From Isoptericola halotolerans (GTDB lineage Bacteria > Actinomycetota > Actinomycetes > Actinomycetales > Cellulomonadaceae), in NCBI RefSeq assembly GCF_013149785.1, contig NZ_JABEZU010000001.1, forward strand, positions 1,577,055 through 1,641,054: DNA of 64,000 nt. The letters are read 5' to 3'. The notes beneath the pieces are model-generated. The model saw only the letters and a program-made list of their open reading frames with translations. It did not search any database and was not told the origin of the DNA. The translations under genes were made by a program, and so were the position numbers. Positions 1 to 10,032 of the stretch are shown here, piece after piece (positions within the stretch are counted from its first letter, which is position 1; each line of letters starts with the position of its first letter).

Positions 1-230
1 GGCTGAACGTCAAGCGTCTCGTCGTCGTCGGCGAGGGGGCGTACCACGTCCACGAGGGAGCCCAGCAGGAGGGCTCCTGGGGAGAGGAGTCGGTGTTCGT
101 GCCCGATCTGGAGACCGCCCGTGCGGTCCTGGCGGCCGAGCTGACGGCCGGTGACGTGGTCCTGGTCAAGGCGTCCCAGGGCTCCGGCCTGTGGCGGCTG
201 GCCGACCAGCTGGTGGAGGCCGACGCGTGA
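1..230 (+). CDS. murF: UDP-MurNAc-tripeptide:D-Ala-D-Ala ligase, 3' end only
   Basis: The window opens inside this gene; the visible reading frame starts at base 3 and encodes about 75 residues ending in [10 protein letters not shown]. The tail shows the MurF C-terminal pattern (VVVGEGAYH, then [12 protein letters not shown] near the end). MurF adds D-Ala-D-Ala to the UDP-MurNAc tripeptide in the cytoplasm. Its stop (228-230) overlaps the GTG of mraY, which is the usual murF-mraY order. The identity rests on this short piece plus position, so it is good but not certain. Confidence 0.88.
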   Translation, partial: LNVKRLVVVGEGAYHVHEGAQQEGSWGEESVFVPDLETARAVLAAELTAGDVVLVKASQGSGLWRLADQLVEADA

Positions 231-1309
231 TCGCCGTCCTCGCTGCCGCCGGGGTGTCGCTGCTCGTCGCGCTGCTCGGCACACCGCTGTTCATCAAGTT
301 CCTGATACGCCGCAACTACGGGCAGTTCGTCCGGCAGGACGGTCCGACGGCGCACTTCACGAAGCGTGGCACTCCCACGATGGGTGGTGTCGTCATCATC
401 GGGGCCACGCTGCTCGGCGTGGCGGCGTCGATGATCCTCGCGGGCCGGCCCCCGAGCGCCTCGGCGCTGCTGGCGCTGTACCTCATGACGGGGCTGGGGC
501 TCGTCGGCTTCCTCGACGACTTCACCAAGATCCGCAAGCAGCGCTCCCTCGGGCTGACGGCGCGCGCCAAGATCGTCGGCCAGGGGTTCGTGGGGATCTC
601 GTTCGCCGTGCTCGCCCTGCAGTTCCCCAACGCGAACTCCCGCACCCCGGCCTCGACCCGGATCTCGTTCCTGCGCGACACGAACCTGGACCTCGCCTTC
701 GCCGGGGCGACGGTGGGGCTGATCCTGTTCGTGATCTGGGCCAACTTTCTCATCACGGCGTGGTCGAACGCCGTCAACCTCACCGACGGGCTCGACGGCC
801 TGGCCACGGGGTCGTCGCTGATCGTCTTCGGCGCCTACGTGCTGGTCGGCATCTGGCAGCTCAACCAGTCGTGCCAGCGCCTCGCCGCGGCCGGTCCGGG
901 GTGCTACGAGGTGCGCGACCCGCAGGACCTGGCGGTCGTCGCGGCCGCGATCATGGGTGCGTGCGTCGGCTTCCTGTGGTGGAACGCGAGCCCGGCGAAG
1001 ATCTTCATGGGCGACACCGGCTCGCTCGCGCTGGGTGGCGCCCTGGCCGGGCTGTCGATCCTCAGCCGGACCGAGATCCTCGCGGCGATCATCGGTGGGC
1101 TGTTCGTCATCATCGTGATGAGCGACATCATCCAGATCGGCTCGTTCAAGATGACCGGCAAGCGGGTGTTCAAGATGGCCCCGCTGCACCACCACTTCGA
1201 GCTGTCCGGGTGGGGCGAGGTGACGATCGTCATCCGCTTCTGGCTCATCGCCGGGTTCTTCGCGGCGCTGGGGATGGGGATCTTCTACGCCGAGTGGGTC
1301 GTCAGTTGA
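227..1309 (+). CDS. mraY: phospho-MurNAc-pentapeptide transferase MraY
   Basis: This 360-residue polytopic membrane enzyme transfers phospho-MurNAc-pentapeptide from UDP to undecaprenyl phosphate, giving lipid I. The diagnostic motifs are visible: a [10 protein letters not shown] stretch near residue 186, [12 protein letters not shown] near residue 260, and an HHHFE motif near residue 321, separated by hydrophobic helices. I chose the GTG at 227 because it overlaps the murF stop and gives a normal MraY N-terminus ([18 protein letters not shown]). An upstream ATG at 191 would add 12 basic, non-membrane residues and is unlikely. The gene overlaps murD by four bases. Confidence 0.96.
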   Translation: MIAVLAAAGVSLLVALLGTPLFIKFLIRRNYGQFVRQDGPTAHFTKRGTPTMGGVVIIGATLLGVAASMILAGRPPSASALLALYLMTGLGLVGFLDDFTKIRKQRSLGLTARAKIVGQGFVGISFAVLALQFPNANSRTPASTRISFLRDTNLDLAFAGATVGLILFVIWANFLITAWSNAVNLTDGLDGLATGSSLIVFGAYVLVGIWQLNQSCQRLAAAGPGCYEVRDPQDLAVVAAAIMGACVGFLWWNASPAKIFMGDTGSLALGGALAGLSILSRTEILAAIIGGLFVIIVMSDIIQIGSFKMTGKRVFKMAPLHHHFELSGWGEVTIVIRFWLIAGFFAALGMGIFYAEWVVS

Positions 1310-2757
1310 CCCAGGACGCCGGTCCCTCCGCCGGGGCGGGCGGGGCGGTCGACCTCGTCGACGGCCGCCGCGTGGTGGTCGCCGGGCTCGGGGTCACCGG
1401 ACGGGCCGTCGTCTCGGCGCTGCAGGGCCGGGCGGCCTCGGTCACGACGGTGGACGCCCGGGCCGTGGACGCCGACGTGCGCGGGGCGGACGCCTCGGAC
1501 CCGCAGGTCGTCGCGCGCCTCCTGACCGGCGCGGACCTCGTGGTCGTCTCGCCGGGGTGGCCACCGACGGCGCCGCTGCTGTCGGCGGCACGGGCCGCGG
1601 GCGTGCCGGTGTGGAGCGAGGTCGAGCTCGCCTGGCGGCTGCGCGCCGGCGCGCCGTGGCTGGCGGTGACCGGGACGAACGGCAAGACCACGACCGTGCA
1701 GATGCTCGCCTCGATCCTCACGGCAGCCGGGCTGCGGACCGCCGCGGTGGGCAACGTCGGCACCCCGGTGCTGCAGGCTGCGCAGGATCCCGGCCTCGAC
1801 GTGCTCGCCGTCGAGCTGTCCAGCTTCCAGCTCCACCACACGTCGTCCATGGCGGTCGAGGCCGGCGCCGTCCTCAACGTCGCCGCCGACCACCTGGACT
1901 GGCACGGGTCGCTGGACGCCTATGCCGCCGCCAAGGGTCGCGTCTACGCCGGCGCGCAGGTCGCCTGCGTCTACAACGTGGCCGACCCGCGCACCGAGCA
2001 GCTGGTGCGCGACGCCGACGTCGCCGAGGGGGCGCGGGCCGTCGGCTTCACGCTCGGCGCCCCGGGGCCGGGTCAGCTCGGCGTGGTCGAGGACGTCCTG
2101 GTGGACCGTGCGTTCCACGCCCCTGCGGACGCCCGTGACAGGCTCCGGACCGCCGCCGAGCTGGGGACCCTGGCCGACCTGGCCCACCTGGGACCGGACG
2201 GGGCACCGCCGCACGTGGTCGCGGACGCTCTCGCCGCCGCGGCGCTCGCCCGTGCCCACGGGGTGGAGGCCCGGGCCGTGCGCGACGGTCTGCGGGCGTT
2301 CCGTCCCGACGCGCACCGTGCCGCCGTCGTCCGCACGCTCGACGGCGTGGCCTACGTCGACGACTCCAAGGCCACGAACGCCCACGCGGCTGCCGCGGCG
2401 CTGGCGGCCTGCGCACCCGGGACCGCCGTGTGGATCGCCGGGGGGATGGCCAAGGGCGCCTCCTTCGACGACCTGGTCTCGAGCCGGGCCGACCGGCTGC
2501 GAGCGGCCGTCGTCCTCGGGACGGACCCTGCCCCCTGGACGGACGCCCTGGCGCGACACGCACCCGAGGTCCCGCTGGTCGTGGTCGATCCCGGCGACAC
2601 TGGGACCGTGATGCACCGGGCGGTCAGCGCCGCGCGGGAGCTCGCCGTCCGCGGCGACACCGTGCTGCTCGCACCCGCCGGGGCGTCGATGGATCAGTTC
2701 TCGTCCTACGCCGAGCGGGGTGACGCCTTCACCGCCGCGGTGCGGGACCTGGCGTAG
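1306..2757 (+). CDS. murD: UDP-MurNAc-L-alanine:D-glutamate ligase
   Basis: This is the Mur ligase that adds D-Glu in the cytoplasm. The ATP-binding loop [10 protein letters not shown] lies at about residues 121-130, preceded by an N-terminal Rossmann-like [13 protein letters not shown], and followed by the central VELSSFQL and the C-terminal [12 protein letters not shown] motif. I place the start at the TTG at 1306, which forms a TTGA overlap with the mraY stop and gives 483 residues, normal for the family. No in-frame ATG or GTG occurs before about codon 23, so the rare TTG is the best choice. The reading frame is open upstream through mraY, which is only an out-of-frame shadow. Confidence 0.94.
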   Translation: MTQDAGPSAGAGGAVDLVDGRRVVVAGLGVTGRAVVSALQGRAASVTTVDARAVDADVRGADASDPQVVARLLTGADLVVVSPGWPPTAPLLSAARAAGVPVWSEVELAWRLRAGAPWLAVTGTNGKTTTVQMLASILTAAGLRTAAVGNVGTPVLQAAQDPGLDVLAVELSSFQLHHTSSMAVEAGAVLNVAADHLDWHGSLDAYAAAKGRVYAGAQVACVYNVADPRTEQLVRDADVAEGARAVGFTLGAPGPGQLGVVEDVLVDRAFHAPADARDRLRTAAELGTLADLAHLGPDGAPPHVVADALAAAALARAHGVEARAVRDGLRAFRPDAHRAAVVRTLDGVAYVDDSKATNAHAAAAALAACAPGTAVWIAGGMAKGASFDDLVSSRADRLRAAVVLGTDPAPWTDALARHAPEVPLVVVDPGDTGTVMHRAVSAARELAVRGDTVLLAPAGASMDQFSSYAERGDAFTAAVRDLA

Positions 2758-2765
2758 GGAGCACG

Positions 2766-4001
2766 ATGGCCACCACCACCGGGGCACGGACCGAGGTCCG
2801 GCCGTGGCTCGGCCAGTGGAACTCCACGGTGACCAGCTACTACCTGCTCGTGGGTGCGACCGGACTGCTGCTCGTCATCGGGCTGGTGATGGTCTTCTCG
2901 AGCACGGCCGTCACCTCCATCGCCGCCGGGGACTCGCCGTACGCCGCCGGACTGGTCCAGGCGCGCTTCGCGCTGGTCGGCATCCCGTTCATGGTGGTGG
3001 CCATGCGGCTACCGGTGCGTTGGTACAAGCGTCTCGCGTGGCCGGGGCTCGTGGTCGCGCTCGGCCTGCAGTCGCTGACGCTGGTGCCCGCCTTCGGGCT
3101 GGGCAAGGGCGGCAACGTCGGCTGGGTGCACCTGGGCGGCGGCGTCGTCATCCAGCCCGCGGAGGTGAGCAAGGTGGCGCTCGCCGTGTGGCTCGGGGCC
3201 GTGCTCGGGCGCAAGCAGCACCTCCTGGGCTCGTGGGGTCACGTCTTCCTGCCGGCGGTTCCCGGCGCGCTCGTGCTGCTCGGCCTGGTGCTCGGGGGCC
3301 ACGACCTCGGCACCGTGCTGGTGATGGCGGGTCTCGTGGCCGGCGCGCTGTGGGTCTCCGGCGCCCCGGCCAGGATGCTGGCCCTCGGCGGAGCTGTCGC
3401 GGCGTTCGTCGTCGTGGCGTTCTTCGTGGTCGGCAACGACAACCGCATGCAACGGATCACCTCGACCTACGGCGGCTGCACGGATCCGCAGGGCGACTGC
3501 TACCAGGCGCTGCACGGGCTCTACGGGCTCGGCACCGGTGGGTTCTTCGGGGTCGGGCTCGGCGCGAGCAGGGAGAAGTGGCGGTACCTGCCGGAGGCGC
3601 ACAACGACTTCATCTACGCCATCATCGGCGAGGAGCTCGGGCTGCTGGGCACCCTGCTGGTGCTCGCCCTGTTCGCCGTGCTGGGCGTGGCGATGGCACG
3701 GGTGATCCGCCGGCACCCGGACCCGTTCGTGAAGATCACCACGGCCGCCGTCGCCTGCTGGGTGGTGGGGCAGGCGCTGCTCAACATCGGGGTGGTCATC
3801 GGGCTCCTGCCCATCATCGGCGTGCCGCTCCCGCTCGTCTCCGCCGGAGGGTCCGCGCTGGTGACCACGATGGCCGCGCTCGGGATGGTGATGAGCTTCG
3901 CCCGTTCGGAACCGGGGGCCGCCGAGGCCTTCGCCGCCCGGCGGGGGGTCGTGCGGCGCTCGATGACGGTGCTCGGCCGGGGTCGCGTCGCGGCCCGGTA
4001 G
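2766..4001 (+). CDS. ftsW: SEDS-family glycosyltransferase FtsW
   Basis: This 411-residue protein with about ten membrane helices is the septal peptidoglycan polymerase that works with a class B penicillin-binding protein. Family motifs are QPAEVSKVALA near residue 129, HNDFIYAIIGEELG near residue 278 and PLPLVSAGGSALVT near residue 353. The ATG at 2766 follows GGGAG at a good distance. RodA is the close paralogue; the position between murD and murG favours FtsW. The last 40 residues are a basic cytoplasmic tail. A putative murG promoter overlaps its stop codon. Confidence 0.95.
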   Translation: MATTTGARTEVRPWLGQWNSTVTSYYLLVGATGLLLVIGLVMVFSSTAVTSIAAGDSPYAAGLVQARFALVGIPFMVVAMRLPVRWYKRLAWPGLVVALGLQSLTLVPAFGLGKGGNVGWVHLGGGVVIQPAEVSKVALAVWLGAVLGRKQHLLGSWGHVFLPAVPGALVLLGLVLGGHDLGTVLVMAGLVAGALWVSGAPARMLALGGAVAAFVVVAFFVVGNDNRMQRITSTYGGCTDPQGDCYQALHGLYGLGTGGFFGVGLGASREKWRYLPEAHNDFIYAIIGEELGLLGTLLVLALFAVLGVAMARVIRRHPDPFVKITTAAVACWVVGQALLNIGVVIGLLPIIGVPLPLVSAGGSALVTTMAALGMVMSFARSEPGAAEAFAARRGVVRRSMTVLGRGRVAAR

Positions 4002-4004
4002 GGT
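3999..4004 (+). promoter_or_regulatory. candidate -10 (TAGGGT) of a leaderless murG transcript
   Basis: TAGGGT sits seven bases before the murG GTG and starts within the ftsW stop codon. Transcription would begin at or next to the start codon. No clear -35 is seen, so this is a spacing-based prediction and read-through from ftsW is also expected. Confidence 0.35.
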
Positions 4005-4011
4005 CCGTGGG

Positions 4012-5163
4012 GTGAACAGCTCCTCAGTGCGATCCGTCGTGCTGGCCGGCGGCGGGACCGCCGGCCACGTCAACCCCTTGCTCGCCGTCGCCGACGAGCT
4101 CCGAGCCCGTGAGCCCGAGGCGTCGTTCCTCGTCCTGGGCACCGCCTCCGGGCTGGAGGCCGAGCTCGTCCCGGCCCGCGGCTACGAGCTGCGCGAGGTC
4201 CCCCGGGTGCCGCTGCCGCGGCGCCCGAGCGTGGACCTGCTGCGGCTGCCCGGCCGGCTGGGCGTCGCCGTCCGGGCGGCCGAGGCCGCGATCGACGAGA
4301 TCGACGCGCAGGCGGTCGTCGGTTTCGGCGGGTACGTCTCGACGCCCGCCTACCTGGCTGCCCGACGGCGAGGCGTGCCGGTGGTGATCCACGAGCAGAA
4401 CGCGCGCCCCGGGCTGGCGAACCGGCTCGGAGCCCGGTGGGCGGCAGCCGTGGCGACCACGTTCGAGCAGACCGCGCTGCCGGGGGCGACCTGCGTCGGG
4501 CTGCCGCTGCGCGCGGAGATCGCCGCGCTGGTCGACGCCCGGCAGGACGACGCCGTCGCAGCGCGGGCGCGGGCTGCGGACGTCCTGGGGCTGGACCCGT
4601 CGCTGCCGACCCTCCTGGTGACGGGCGGTTCGTCAGGGGCCGTGCGCGTGAACGAGGCCGTGGCCGGGGCGGCCGGGGCGCTCCTCGGCGCCGGCGTGCA
4701 GGTCCTGCACCTGACGGGCAAGGGCAAGGACGCGGCGGTGCGCGACGTCGTCGACCGTGCGGTGGCTGCCGGCGGGCACGAGGCGTCGCGCTACCAGGTA
4801 CGCGAGTACCTGCCCGAGATGCACGAGGCGCTGGCCGCGTGCGACCTGGTCGTGGCGCGGTCCGGTGCCGGCACGGTCTGCGAGCTGGCGGCCCTGGGGC
4901 TGCCCGCCGTCTACGTCCCGCTGCCCGTGGGCAACGGTGAGCAGCGTCTGAACGCCGCCGGGGTCGTCGGGGCGGGCGGCGGCCTCCTGGTCGAGGACGC
5001 GCAGTTCGACGCGGCCTGGGTCGCGGACTACGTGCCGGGCCTCGTGGTCGACGCCGACCGGCTCGGGCCGATGGCCGACGCGGCGCGCTCGGTCGGGGTC
5101 CGCGACGCCGCCGCGCGGGTGGCGGACCTGGTGGCCGGTGCTGTCGCCGGACGCGCCCGATGA
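4012..5163 (+). CDS. murG: UDP-GlcNAc:lipid I N-acetylglucosamine transferase
   Basis: This GT-B glycosyltransferase makes lipid II at the inner face of the membrane. The N-terminal GGGTAGHVNPLLAVADEL motif, GGSSGAVRVNEAV near residue 205 and the donor-site SGAGTVCELAALGLPA near residue 284 are all present in 383 residues, the usual length. The GTG at 4012 is used because it lies just before the first beta strand. No Shine-Dalgarno sequence precedes it, which agrees with the leaderless promoter candidate. Its stop overlaps the murC ATG (ATGA). Confidence 0.95.
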   Translation: MNSSSVRSVVLAGGGTAGHVNPLLAVADELRAREPEASFLVLGTASGLEAELVPARGYELREVPRVPLPRRPSVDLLRLPGRLGVAVRAAEAAIDEIDAQAVVGFGGYVSTPAYLAARRRGVPVVIHEQNARPGLANRLGARWAAAVATTFEQTALPGATCVGLPLRAEIAALVDARQDDAVAARARAADVLGLDPSLPTLLVTGGSSGAVRVNEAVAGAAGALLGAGVQVLHLTGKGKDAAVRDVVDRAVAAGGHEASRYQVREYLPEMHEALAACDLVVARSGAGTVCELAALGLPAVYVPLPVGNGEQRLNAAGVVGAGGGLLVEDAQFDAAWVADYVPGLVVDADRLGPMADAARSVGVRDAAARVADLVAGAVAGRAR

Positions 5164-6662
5164 GCGACGCCGCGAGCCCCGGTCCGGTGCCGTTGGCCGA
5201 GCTCGGCCGGGTCCACCTGGTGGGTGTCGGTGGGGCCGGGGTGTCGGTGGTCGCGCGGCTGCTGGCGGCCCGAGGGGTCCACGTCCAAGGTTCGGACGCG
5301 GCGGAGAGCCCCGCGCTGGCCGCTCTGCGTGCTGACGGGGTACGGGTCTGGGTGGGGCACGACGCGTCGCACGTGCTCGACGCCGACGGCCGCGCGGTGG
5401 TCGACACCGTCGTGGTGTCCTCGGCGGTGCGTGAGTCGAACCCGGAGCTCGCGGCGGCGCGAGCCGCCGGGCTGCGTGTGCTGCACCGGTCCGAGGCGCT
5501 GGCCTCGCTGATGGCCGACCGGCGCGCGATCGCGGTGGCCGGGGCGCACGGCAAGACGACGACCTCGGCCATGGTGGCAATCGTCCTGCGTGCCGGCGGG
5601 CTGGACCCGTCGTTCGCGATCGGTGGGACGGTGCGTCTCGACGGTGGTCGAGCCGTACCCGGCGGGCATGCCGGTTCCTCGGACGTCCTGGTCGCGGAGG
5701 CTGACGAGTCGGACGGCTCGTTCCTCAACTACGCCCCGACGGTCGCCGTGGTGACGAACGTCGAGGCCGACCATCTCGACCACTACGGCTCTCAGGAGGC
5801 GTTCGAACGAGCCTTCGTCGACTTCGCCGCCAGGATCGTCCCGGACGGCTGGCTCGTGGCCTGCGCCGACGACCCCGGGTCGGCGGCGCTCGCGACGGCC
5901 CACCGCGACGCCGGTCGGCAGGTCGTGACGTACGGCACCCGGGAGGATGCCGACGTCGTCGTGGGGGACGTCGTCGTCGGCGCCGGGACGGTGCGTGCCA
6001 CGGTGGCCGGGGGGCCGCTCGGTCGGGAGCCCCGAGCGCTGGAGCTGCAGGTACCCGGTGCGCACAACGCGCTGAACGCCACGGCGGCGGTCGTGGTGGC
6101 GACGCTGCTGGGTGTCCCGGCGGCCACCGCCGTGCACGGGGCGACCGGGTTCGTCGGCACCGGCCGGCGGTTCGAGCCCCGGGGCGAGGTGGACGGTGTG
6201 CGGGTCTTCGACAGCTACGACCATCACCCCACCGAGGTCGAGGCGCTGCTGCGTGCAGCCCGCCCGGTCGCGGGGGAGGGGCGGGTGGTCGTCCTGTTCC
6301 AGCCGCACCTGTACTCGCGGACGCGCGCCTTCGCGGGGCGGTTCGCCGACGCGCTCGCGCTCGCCGACGAGGTGGTGGTCACCGGTGTGTACCGGGCGCG
6401 CGAGGACCACGACCCGACCGTCACGGCACGGACCATCACGGACCTGTCGCGCGGGACGGGCTCGGGAGGTGCGCTGCGGCCGGTCGAGGACCGCGTGGAG
6501 GCGGCTCGGGTCGCCGCCGACCTGGCACGTCCGGGGGACGTGCTGCTCACCGTCGGGGCGGGCGACGTGACCGAGCTCGGTGGGGTGATCCTCGACCACC
6601 TCGCCGCGCGGTCCGGCGTGGCGCGCGACGACCGGGGGCCCGACGGCGCGACCATGGGGTGA
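5160..6662 (+). CDS. murC: UDP-N-acetylmuramate:L-alanine ligase
   Basis: MurC adds L-Ala to UDP-MurNAc, the first peptide step of the precursor. The 500-residue protein shows the nucleotide-binding HLVGVGGAGVS at the N-terminus, the P-loop GAHGKTTT at residues 128-135, the EADESDGSF stretch and the C-terminal DSYDHHPTEVEALL, where most MurC proteins have D-Y-A/G-HHPTE. It overlaps murG by four bases and ftsQ by one base (TGATG), so translation is probably coupled along the cluster. Confidence 0.95.
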   Translation: MSDAASPGPVPLAELGRVHLVGVGGAGVSVVARLLAARGVHVQGSDAAESPALAALRADGVRVWVGHDASHVLDADGRAVVDTVVVSSAVRESNPELAAARAAGLRVLHRSEALASLMADRRAIAVAGAHGKTTTSAMVAIVLRAGGLDPSFAIGGTVRLDGGRAVPGGHAGSSDVLVAEADESDGSFLNYAPTVAVVTNVEADHLDHYGSQEAFERAFVDFAARIVPDGWLVACADDPGSAALATAHRDAGRQVVTYGTREDADVVVGDVVVGAGTVRATVAGGPLGREPRALELQVPGAHNALNATAAVVVATLLGVPAATAVHGATGFVGTGRRFEPRGEVDGVRVFDSYDHHPTEVEALLRAARPVAGEGRVVVLFQPHLYSRTRAFAGRFADALALADEVVVTGVYRAREDHDPTVTARTITDLSRGTGSGGALRPVEDRVEAARVAADLARPGDVLLTVGAGDVTELGGVILDHLAARSGVARDDRGPDGATMG

Positions 6663-7615
6663 TGCGTCCGCCACCCCGTCCTCGCACGCCCCAGCGCCCG
6701 TCGCGTCCTGCGTCGGGCGGGGGGGAGACCGCGACGTCCGCGGGCAGCGCGGCGTCGGCCCGGAGCGCGTCCTCGCCTGAGCCCCCGCACCGTCCGAGGA
6801 CGTCCGCCGGCCGGGAGGTCGAGCGCGTGCCGTCCGGGACGCGTGCGGCGCGAGCCCCGAGGAGCACGGCGCGTGAGGACCGGGTCACGGGGGCGATGGC
6901 GGACCGGCTCGCCGAGCGGTCGGCGATGCGGCGGCACCGCTCGTGGCGGATGGTCGTCGCCGCCGTCCTCGCCCTCGTGCTGCTCGGTGGCGCCGGGTGG
7001 GTGGTCGGCTGGTCGGACCTGCTGGCGTTGGAGAGCGGCGGCGTGACCGTGTCCGGCGAGGGCAGCACCGTGGACGCGGACGCCGTCCGGGAAACGGTCG
7101 AGGCTGCCGTCGGGACGCCCCTGGTGCGGGTGGACACGGGGGCCCTGCGGGACGAGATCCTCGCGATGCGCGGTGTCAAGGACGTCACGGTCGCACGATC
7201 CTGGCCGCGGGGGATCGACGTCGCCCTGACGGCCAGGGTGCCGGTGGCGGCGGTTCCGGACGGCGGTCGCTACGTGCTGCTGGACGACGAGGGGGTGCGG
7301 GTCGGCTCACGCAAGAAGGTGCCCTCGAGCCTCCCCGTCGTGTCGGTGCCCCTGGACGAGGAGTCGGCGGGGAGCCTGCGGGCGGCGCTGGCGGTCGTCT
7401 CGGCCCTGCCTGCGGACCTGGCGCGCGAGGTCGAGCAGGTCAGCGCCCAGACCCAGGACGATGTCGAGACCCTCCTGCGCGACGGCGTGAGCGTGCGATG
7501 GGGCGGCGAGACGAACCTGCCGTTGAAGCTGGAGGTCGTCCTCACGCTGCGGGAGGTCGCGCAGGACGCCGGCGTGATCGATGTCTCGTCTCCCGAGCTG
7601 CCGGTGACACGGTGA
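6662..7615 (+). CDS. ftsQ: cell division protein FtsQ (POTRA domain)
   Basis: FtsQ is a bitopic divisome scaffold. About 95 residues of a proline/arginine/serine-rich cytoplasmic region precede one membrane helix (MVVAAVLALVLLGGAGWVV), then a POTRA domain (VTVSGEGSTVDADAVRETVE...) and the FtsQ beta domain. I use the ATG at 6662, which overlaps the murC stop; a GTG three bases upstream is an equally possible start (one extra residue). Sequence conservation in this family is low, so the call rests on topology and on the murC-ftsQ-ftsZ order. Confidence 0.9.
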   Translation: MRPPPRPRTPQRPSRPASGGGETATSAGSAASARSASSPEPPHRPRTSAGREVERVPSGTRAARAPRSTAREDRVTGAMADRLAERSAMRRHRSWRMVVAAVLALVLLGGAGWVVGWSDLLALESGGVTVSGEGSTVDADAVRETVEAAVGTPLVRVDTGALRDEILAMRGVKDVTVARSWPRGIDVALTARVPVAAVPDGGRYVLLDDEGVRVGSRKKVPSSLPVVSVPLDEESAGSLRAALAVVSALPADLAREVEQVSAQTQDDVETLLRDGVSVRWGGETNLPLKLEVVLTLREVAQDAGVIDVSSPELPVTR

Positions 7616-7721
7616 CACGAACGGGCGACACCGTGGCATGCTGCGCCCGGCCGCTCGCGACACGCCGGGCCACGTGCGGGCGGCACCGGTCACGGCGACC
7701 TACCGTCGTCACAGCAGCAAC

Positions 7722-7750
7722 CTGACATAACTCTCACCTTCGACTACAAC
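7722..7750 (+). promoter_or_regulatory. candidate ftsZ promoter
   Basis: In the 189-base ftsQ-ftsZ gap, CTGACA (7722-7727) and TACAAC (7745-7750) are separated by 17 bases, a good sigma70-type pair for a GC-rich genome. The predicted transcript would have a leader of about 48 bases before the ftsZ GTG. Separate ftsZ promoters in this gap are common in actinobacteria. Confidence 0.4.
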
Positions 7751-7804
7751 CTGAGGGTTGGCGGCGGTGAGGTCAGGACCCGGATCGACCCGAGAGGCAA
7801 CGAC

Positions 7805-9112
7805 GTGGCAACTCCGCAGAACTACCTGGCAGTGATCAAGGTGGTCGGCATCGGCGGTGGCGGCGTGAACGCCGTGAACCGCATGATCGAGGTCGGCCTC
7901 AAGGGTGTCGAGTTCATCGCCATCAACACCGACGCCCAGGCGCTGCTGATGTCGGACGCCGACGTCAAGCTCGACGTCGGGCGCGAGCTCACCCGTGGAC
8001 TGGGTGCCGGCGCCGACCCCGAGGTCGGGCGCAAGGCCGCCGAGGACCACGAGGAGGAGATCGAGGACGTCCTGCGCGGGGCGGACATGGTCTTCGTCAC
8101 CGCGGGCGAGGGAGGCGGCACGGGGACCGGCGGGGCTCCCGTGGTGGCCCGGATCGCCCGCTCCCTCGGTGCGCTGACCGTGGGGGTGGTGACGCGGCCG
8201 TTCACCTTCGAGGGCCGGCGACGCTCGGTCCAGGCCGAGCAGGGGATCGAGGCGCTCCGCGAGGAGGTGGACACCCTCATCGTCATCCCCAACGACCGCT
8301 TGCTGTCGATGTCCGACAAGAGCGTCTCGGCGATCGCCGCGTTCCACTCCGCCGACCAGGTGCTGCACTCCGGCGTGCAGGGCATCACCGACCTCATCAC
8401 GACCCCCGGCCTGATCAACCTCGACTTCGCCGACGTGAAGTCGGTGATGCAGGGAGCCGGTTCGGCGCTGATGGGCATCGGGTCGGCCCGAGGCGAGGAC
8501 CGCGCGGTGCAGGCCGCCGAGCTCGCGATCTCCTCGCCGCTGCTCGAGGCGTCGATCGACGGTGCGCACGGCGTGCTGCTGTCCATCCAGGGCGGCAGCG
8601 ACCTCGGTCTGTTCGAGGTGCACGAGGCGGCTCGGCTCGTCCAGGAGGCCGCCCACCCCGAGGCCAACATCATCTTCGGCACCGTGATCGACGACGCCCT
8701 CGGCGACGAGGTCCGTGTGACCGTGATCGCCGCCGGGTTCGACGGCGGCCTGCCGAAGGCCCGGGAGGACTCCCGGGCGCTGGGGCAGGTCAGCGGTGCC
8801 GGTGCCTCGCCGTTCGGCGACGGCGCCCGGACGGCGCCGGCGCCCTCCGGGACCTCCCCGGCGGGAGCGTCCCCGGCCACCGCACCGGTTCCCGCCGCGG
8901 AGCCCGCGCACGCGCGGCCCCGGCCGATCCCGGCGGACCCGGACGACGTGCCGGCCAGCCTCCAGCCCGTCGGCACCACGCAGGCACGCCCGGCGTTCAC
9001 GGTGGTCGAGAACGGCGAGGGCGTGACGGTGGAGCGTCCGGTCGAGGTGCCGCGCGTGGCCGAGCGTCCGCGTCCCGAGGTGGAGCTCGACGTGCCCGAC
9101 TTCCTGAAGTGA
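7805..9112 (+). CDS. ftsZ: tubulin-like division GTPase FtsZ
   Basis: FtsZ polymerises with GTP into the Z ring. The tubulin signature GGGTGTGG lies at residues 103-110, and the T7 loop region ([14 protein letters not shown]) follows near residue 205. Residues from about 320 to 425 form a proline/alanine-rich disordered linker that ends in the conserved C-terminal peptide VPDFLK, which binds SepF. The GTG at 7805 gives the standard actinobacterial N-terminus [13 protein letters not shown]. The stop overlaps the GTG of pgeF (GTGA). Confidence 0.98.
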   Translation: MATPQNYLAVIKVVGIGGGGVNAVNRMIEVGLKGVEFIAINTDAQALLMSDADVKLDVGRELTRGLGAGADPEVGRKAAEDHEEEIEDVLRGADMVFVTAGEGGGTGTGGAPVVARIARSLGALTVGVVTRPFTFEGRRRSVQAEQGIEALREEVDTLIVIPNDRLLSMSDKSVSAIAAFHSADQVLHSGVQGITDLITTPGLINLDFADVKSVMQGAGSALMGIGSARGEDRAVQAAELAISSPLLEASIDGAHGVLLSIQGGSDLGLFEVHEAARLVQEAAHPEANIIFGTVIDDALGDEVRVTVIAAGFDGGLPKAREDSRALGQVSGAGASPFGDGARTAPAPSGTSPAGASPATAPVPAAEPAHARPRPIPADPDDVPASLQPVGTTQARPAFTVVENGEGVTVERPVEVPRVAERPRPEVELDVPDFLK

Positions 9113-9918
9113 CGTCGTCGACGACCTGGGCCCAGGAGGCGCTGTTGCCCGCGGACCTCGGAGCCGGCCTCCTGCGCGCGGACCTCGGTCCGGGCGTGGT
9201 GGCCGGCTTCACCACGCGGCACGGCGGTGTCTCGCCGGCGCCGTGGGCGTCGCTCGACCTCGGCACGTCGACGGGCGACGAGGAGGCCCGGGTGCGTCGC
9301 AACCGCGAGCAGGTCGCCACGTGGGTGGGTGCGCCCGTCGCGTTCGCCACGCAGGTGCACGGCGAGGCGGTGCTCACCCTCGGGGCGGCCGAACGTGCCG
9401 AGTGGGAGTCCGTCGCCGCTCCGCTCAGCGCAGGGGAGGCCGACGGTCTCGTCACGGCCGAGGCGGCGCTCGGGCTCGGTGTGCTCGTCGCCGACTGCGT
9501 GCCGGTGCTGCTCGCCGACCCGGTCGCGCGCGTCGTCGGTGCCGCGCACGCCGGGCGGCGTGGTCTCGTGCTCGGCGTCGTCGACCGCGTGGTCGACGCG
9601 ATGCTGGCCCGGGGCGCACGGGTCGGCGACCTGCGTGCCGCCGTCGGGCCCGCTGTCTGCGGGGGGTGCTACGAGGTGCCGCACGCCCTGCGCGAGGAGG
9701 TGTCCGCCGTCGTCCCCGCGACGTGGGCGACCACCGACCGGGGGACCCCCGGCCTCGACCTGCCGGCCGGCGTCGTGGCGCAGCTGTCGGCCCGCGACGT
9801 CCCGAGCGCGCGGGTGGACCGGTGCACGCTCACCGACCCCGACCTGTTCTCGCACCGGCGCGCCACCGCCGCCGGGACCGTGGCAGGCAGGCAGGCGGGT
9901 GTGGTGGTCCTCGCCTGA
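9109..9918 (+). CDS. pgeF: YfiH/YlmD-type multicopper-fold purine nucleosidase (PgeF)
   Basis: This 269-residue protein belongs to the DUF152/laccase-domain family, whose members phosphorolyse purine nucleosides and in E. coli (YfiH) help edit muropeptide precursors. The metal-site motifs are visible: [28 protein letters not shown] and [11 protein letters not shown]. The GTG at 9109 overlaps the ftsZ stop. In many actinobacteria yggS follows; here it is absent and sepF comes next after 114 bases. Confidence 0.85.
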   Translation: MTSSTTWAQEALLPADLGAGLLRADLGPGVVAGFTTRHGGVSPAPWASLDLGTSTGDEEARVRRNREQVATWVGAPVAFATQVHGEAVLTLGAAERAEWESVAAPLSAGEADGLVTAEAALGLGVLVADCVPVLLADPVARVVGAAHAGRRGLVLGVVDRVVDAMLARGARVGDLRAAVGPAVCGGCYEVPHALREEVSAVVPATWATTDRGTPGLDLPAGVVAQLSARDVPSARVDRCTLTDPDLFSHRRATAAGTVAGRQAGVVVLA

Positions 9919-9990
9919 GTCGCGCCCGGTGTGCCGTCGCGTCGAGGGCTTGCCCGGCGTGTCGTACCTCGACTAGCGCCTCGTCGTGGT

Positions 9991-9996
9991 TACCGT
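9991..9996 (+). promoter_or_regulatory. candidate -10 (TACCGT) of sepF
   Basis: TACCGT lies 36 bases before the sepF ATG, in the only sizeable gap upstream. A convincing -35 is not visible. The predicted leader contains the sepF Shine-Dalgarno sequence GGAGCAGGG. Confidence 0.3.
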
Positions 9997-10032
9997 CAAG
10001 TCACGGATCTACCGACGAAACGGAGCAGGGCG

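Noticed and set aside
151..1305. Upstream extension of the murD frame through mraY
   Set aside because: The added part has no protein-like character, and mraY is clear in another frame; the TTG at 1306 gives a normal MurD.
5028..6674. Long minus-strand frames opposite murG/murC and many other genes
   Set aside because: They are antisense shadows of well-identified genes with no recognisable protein features.
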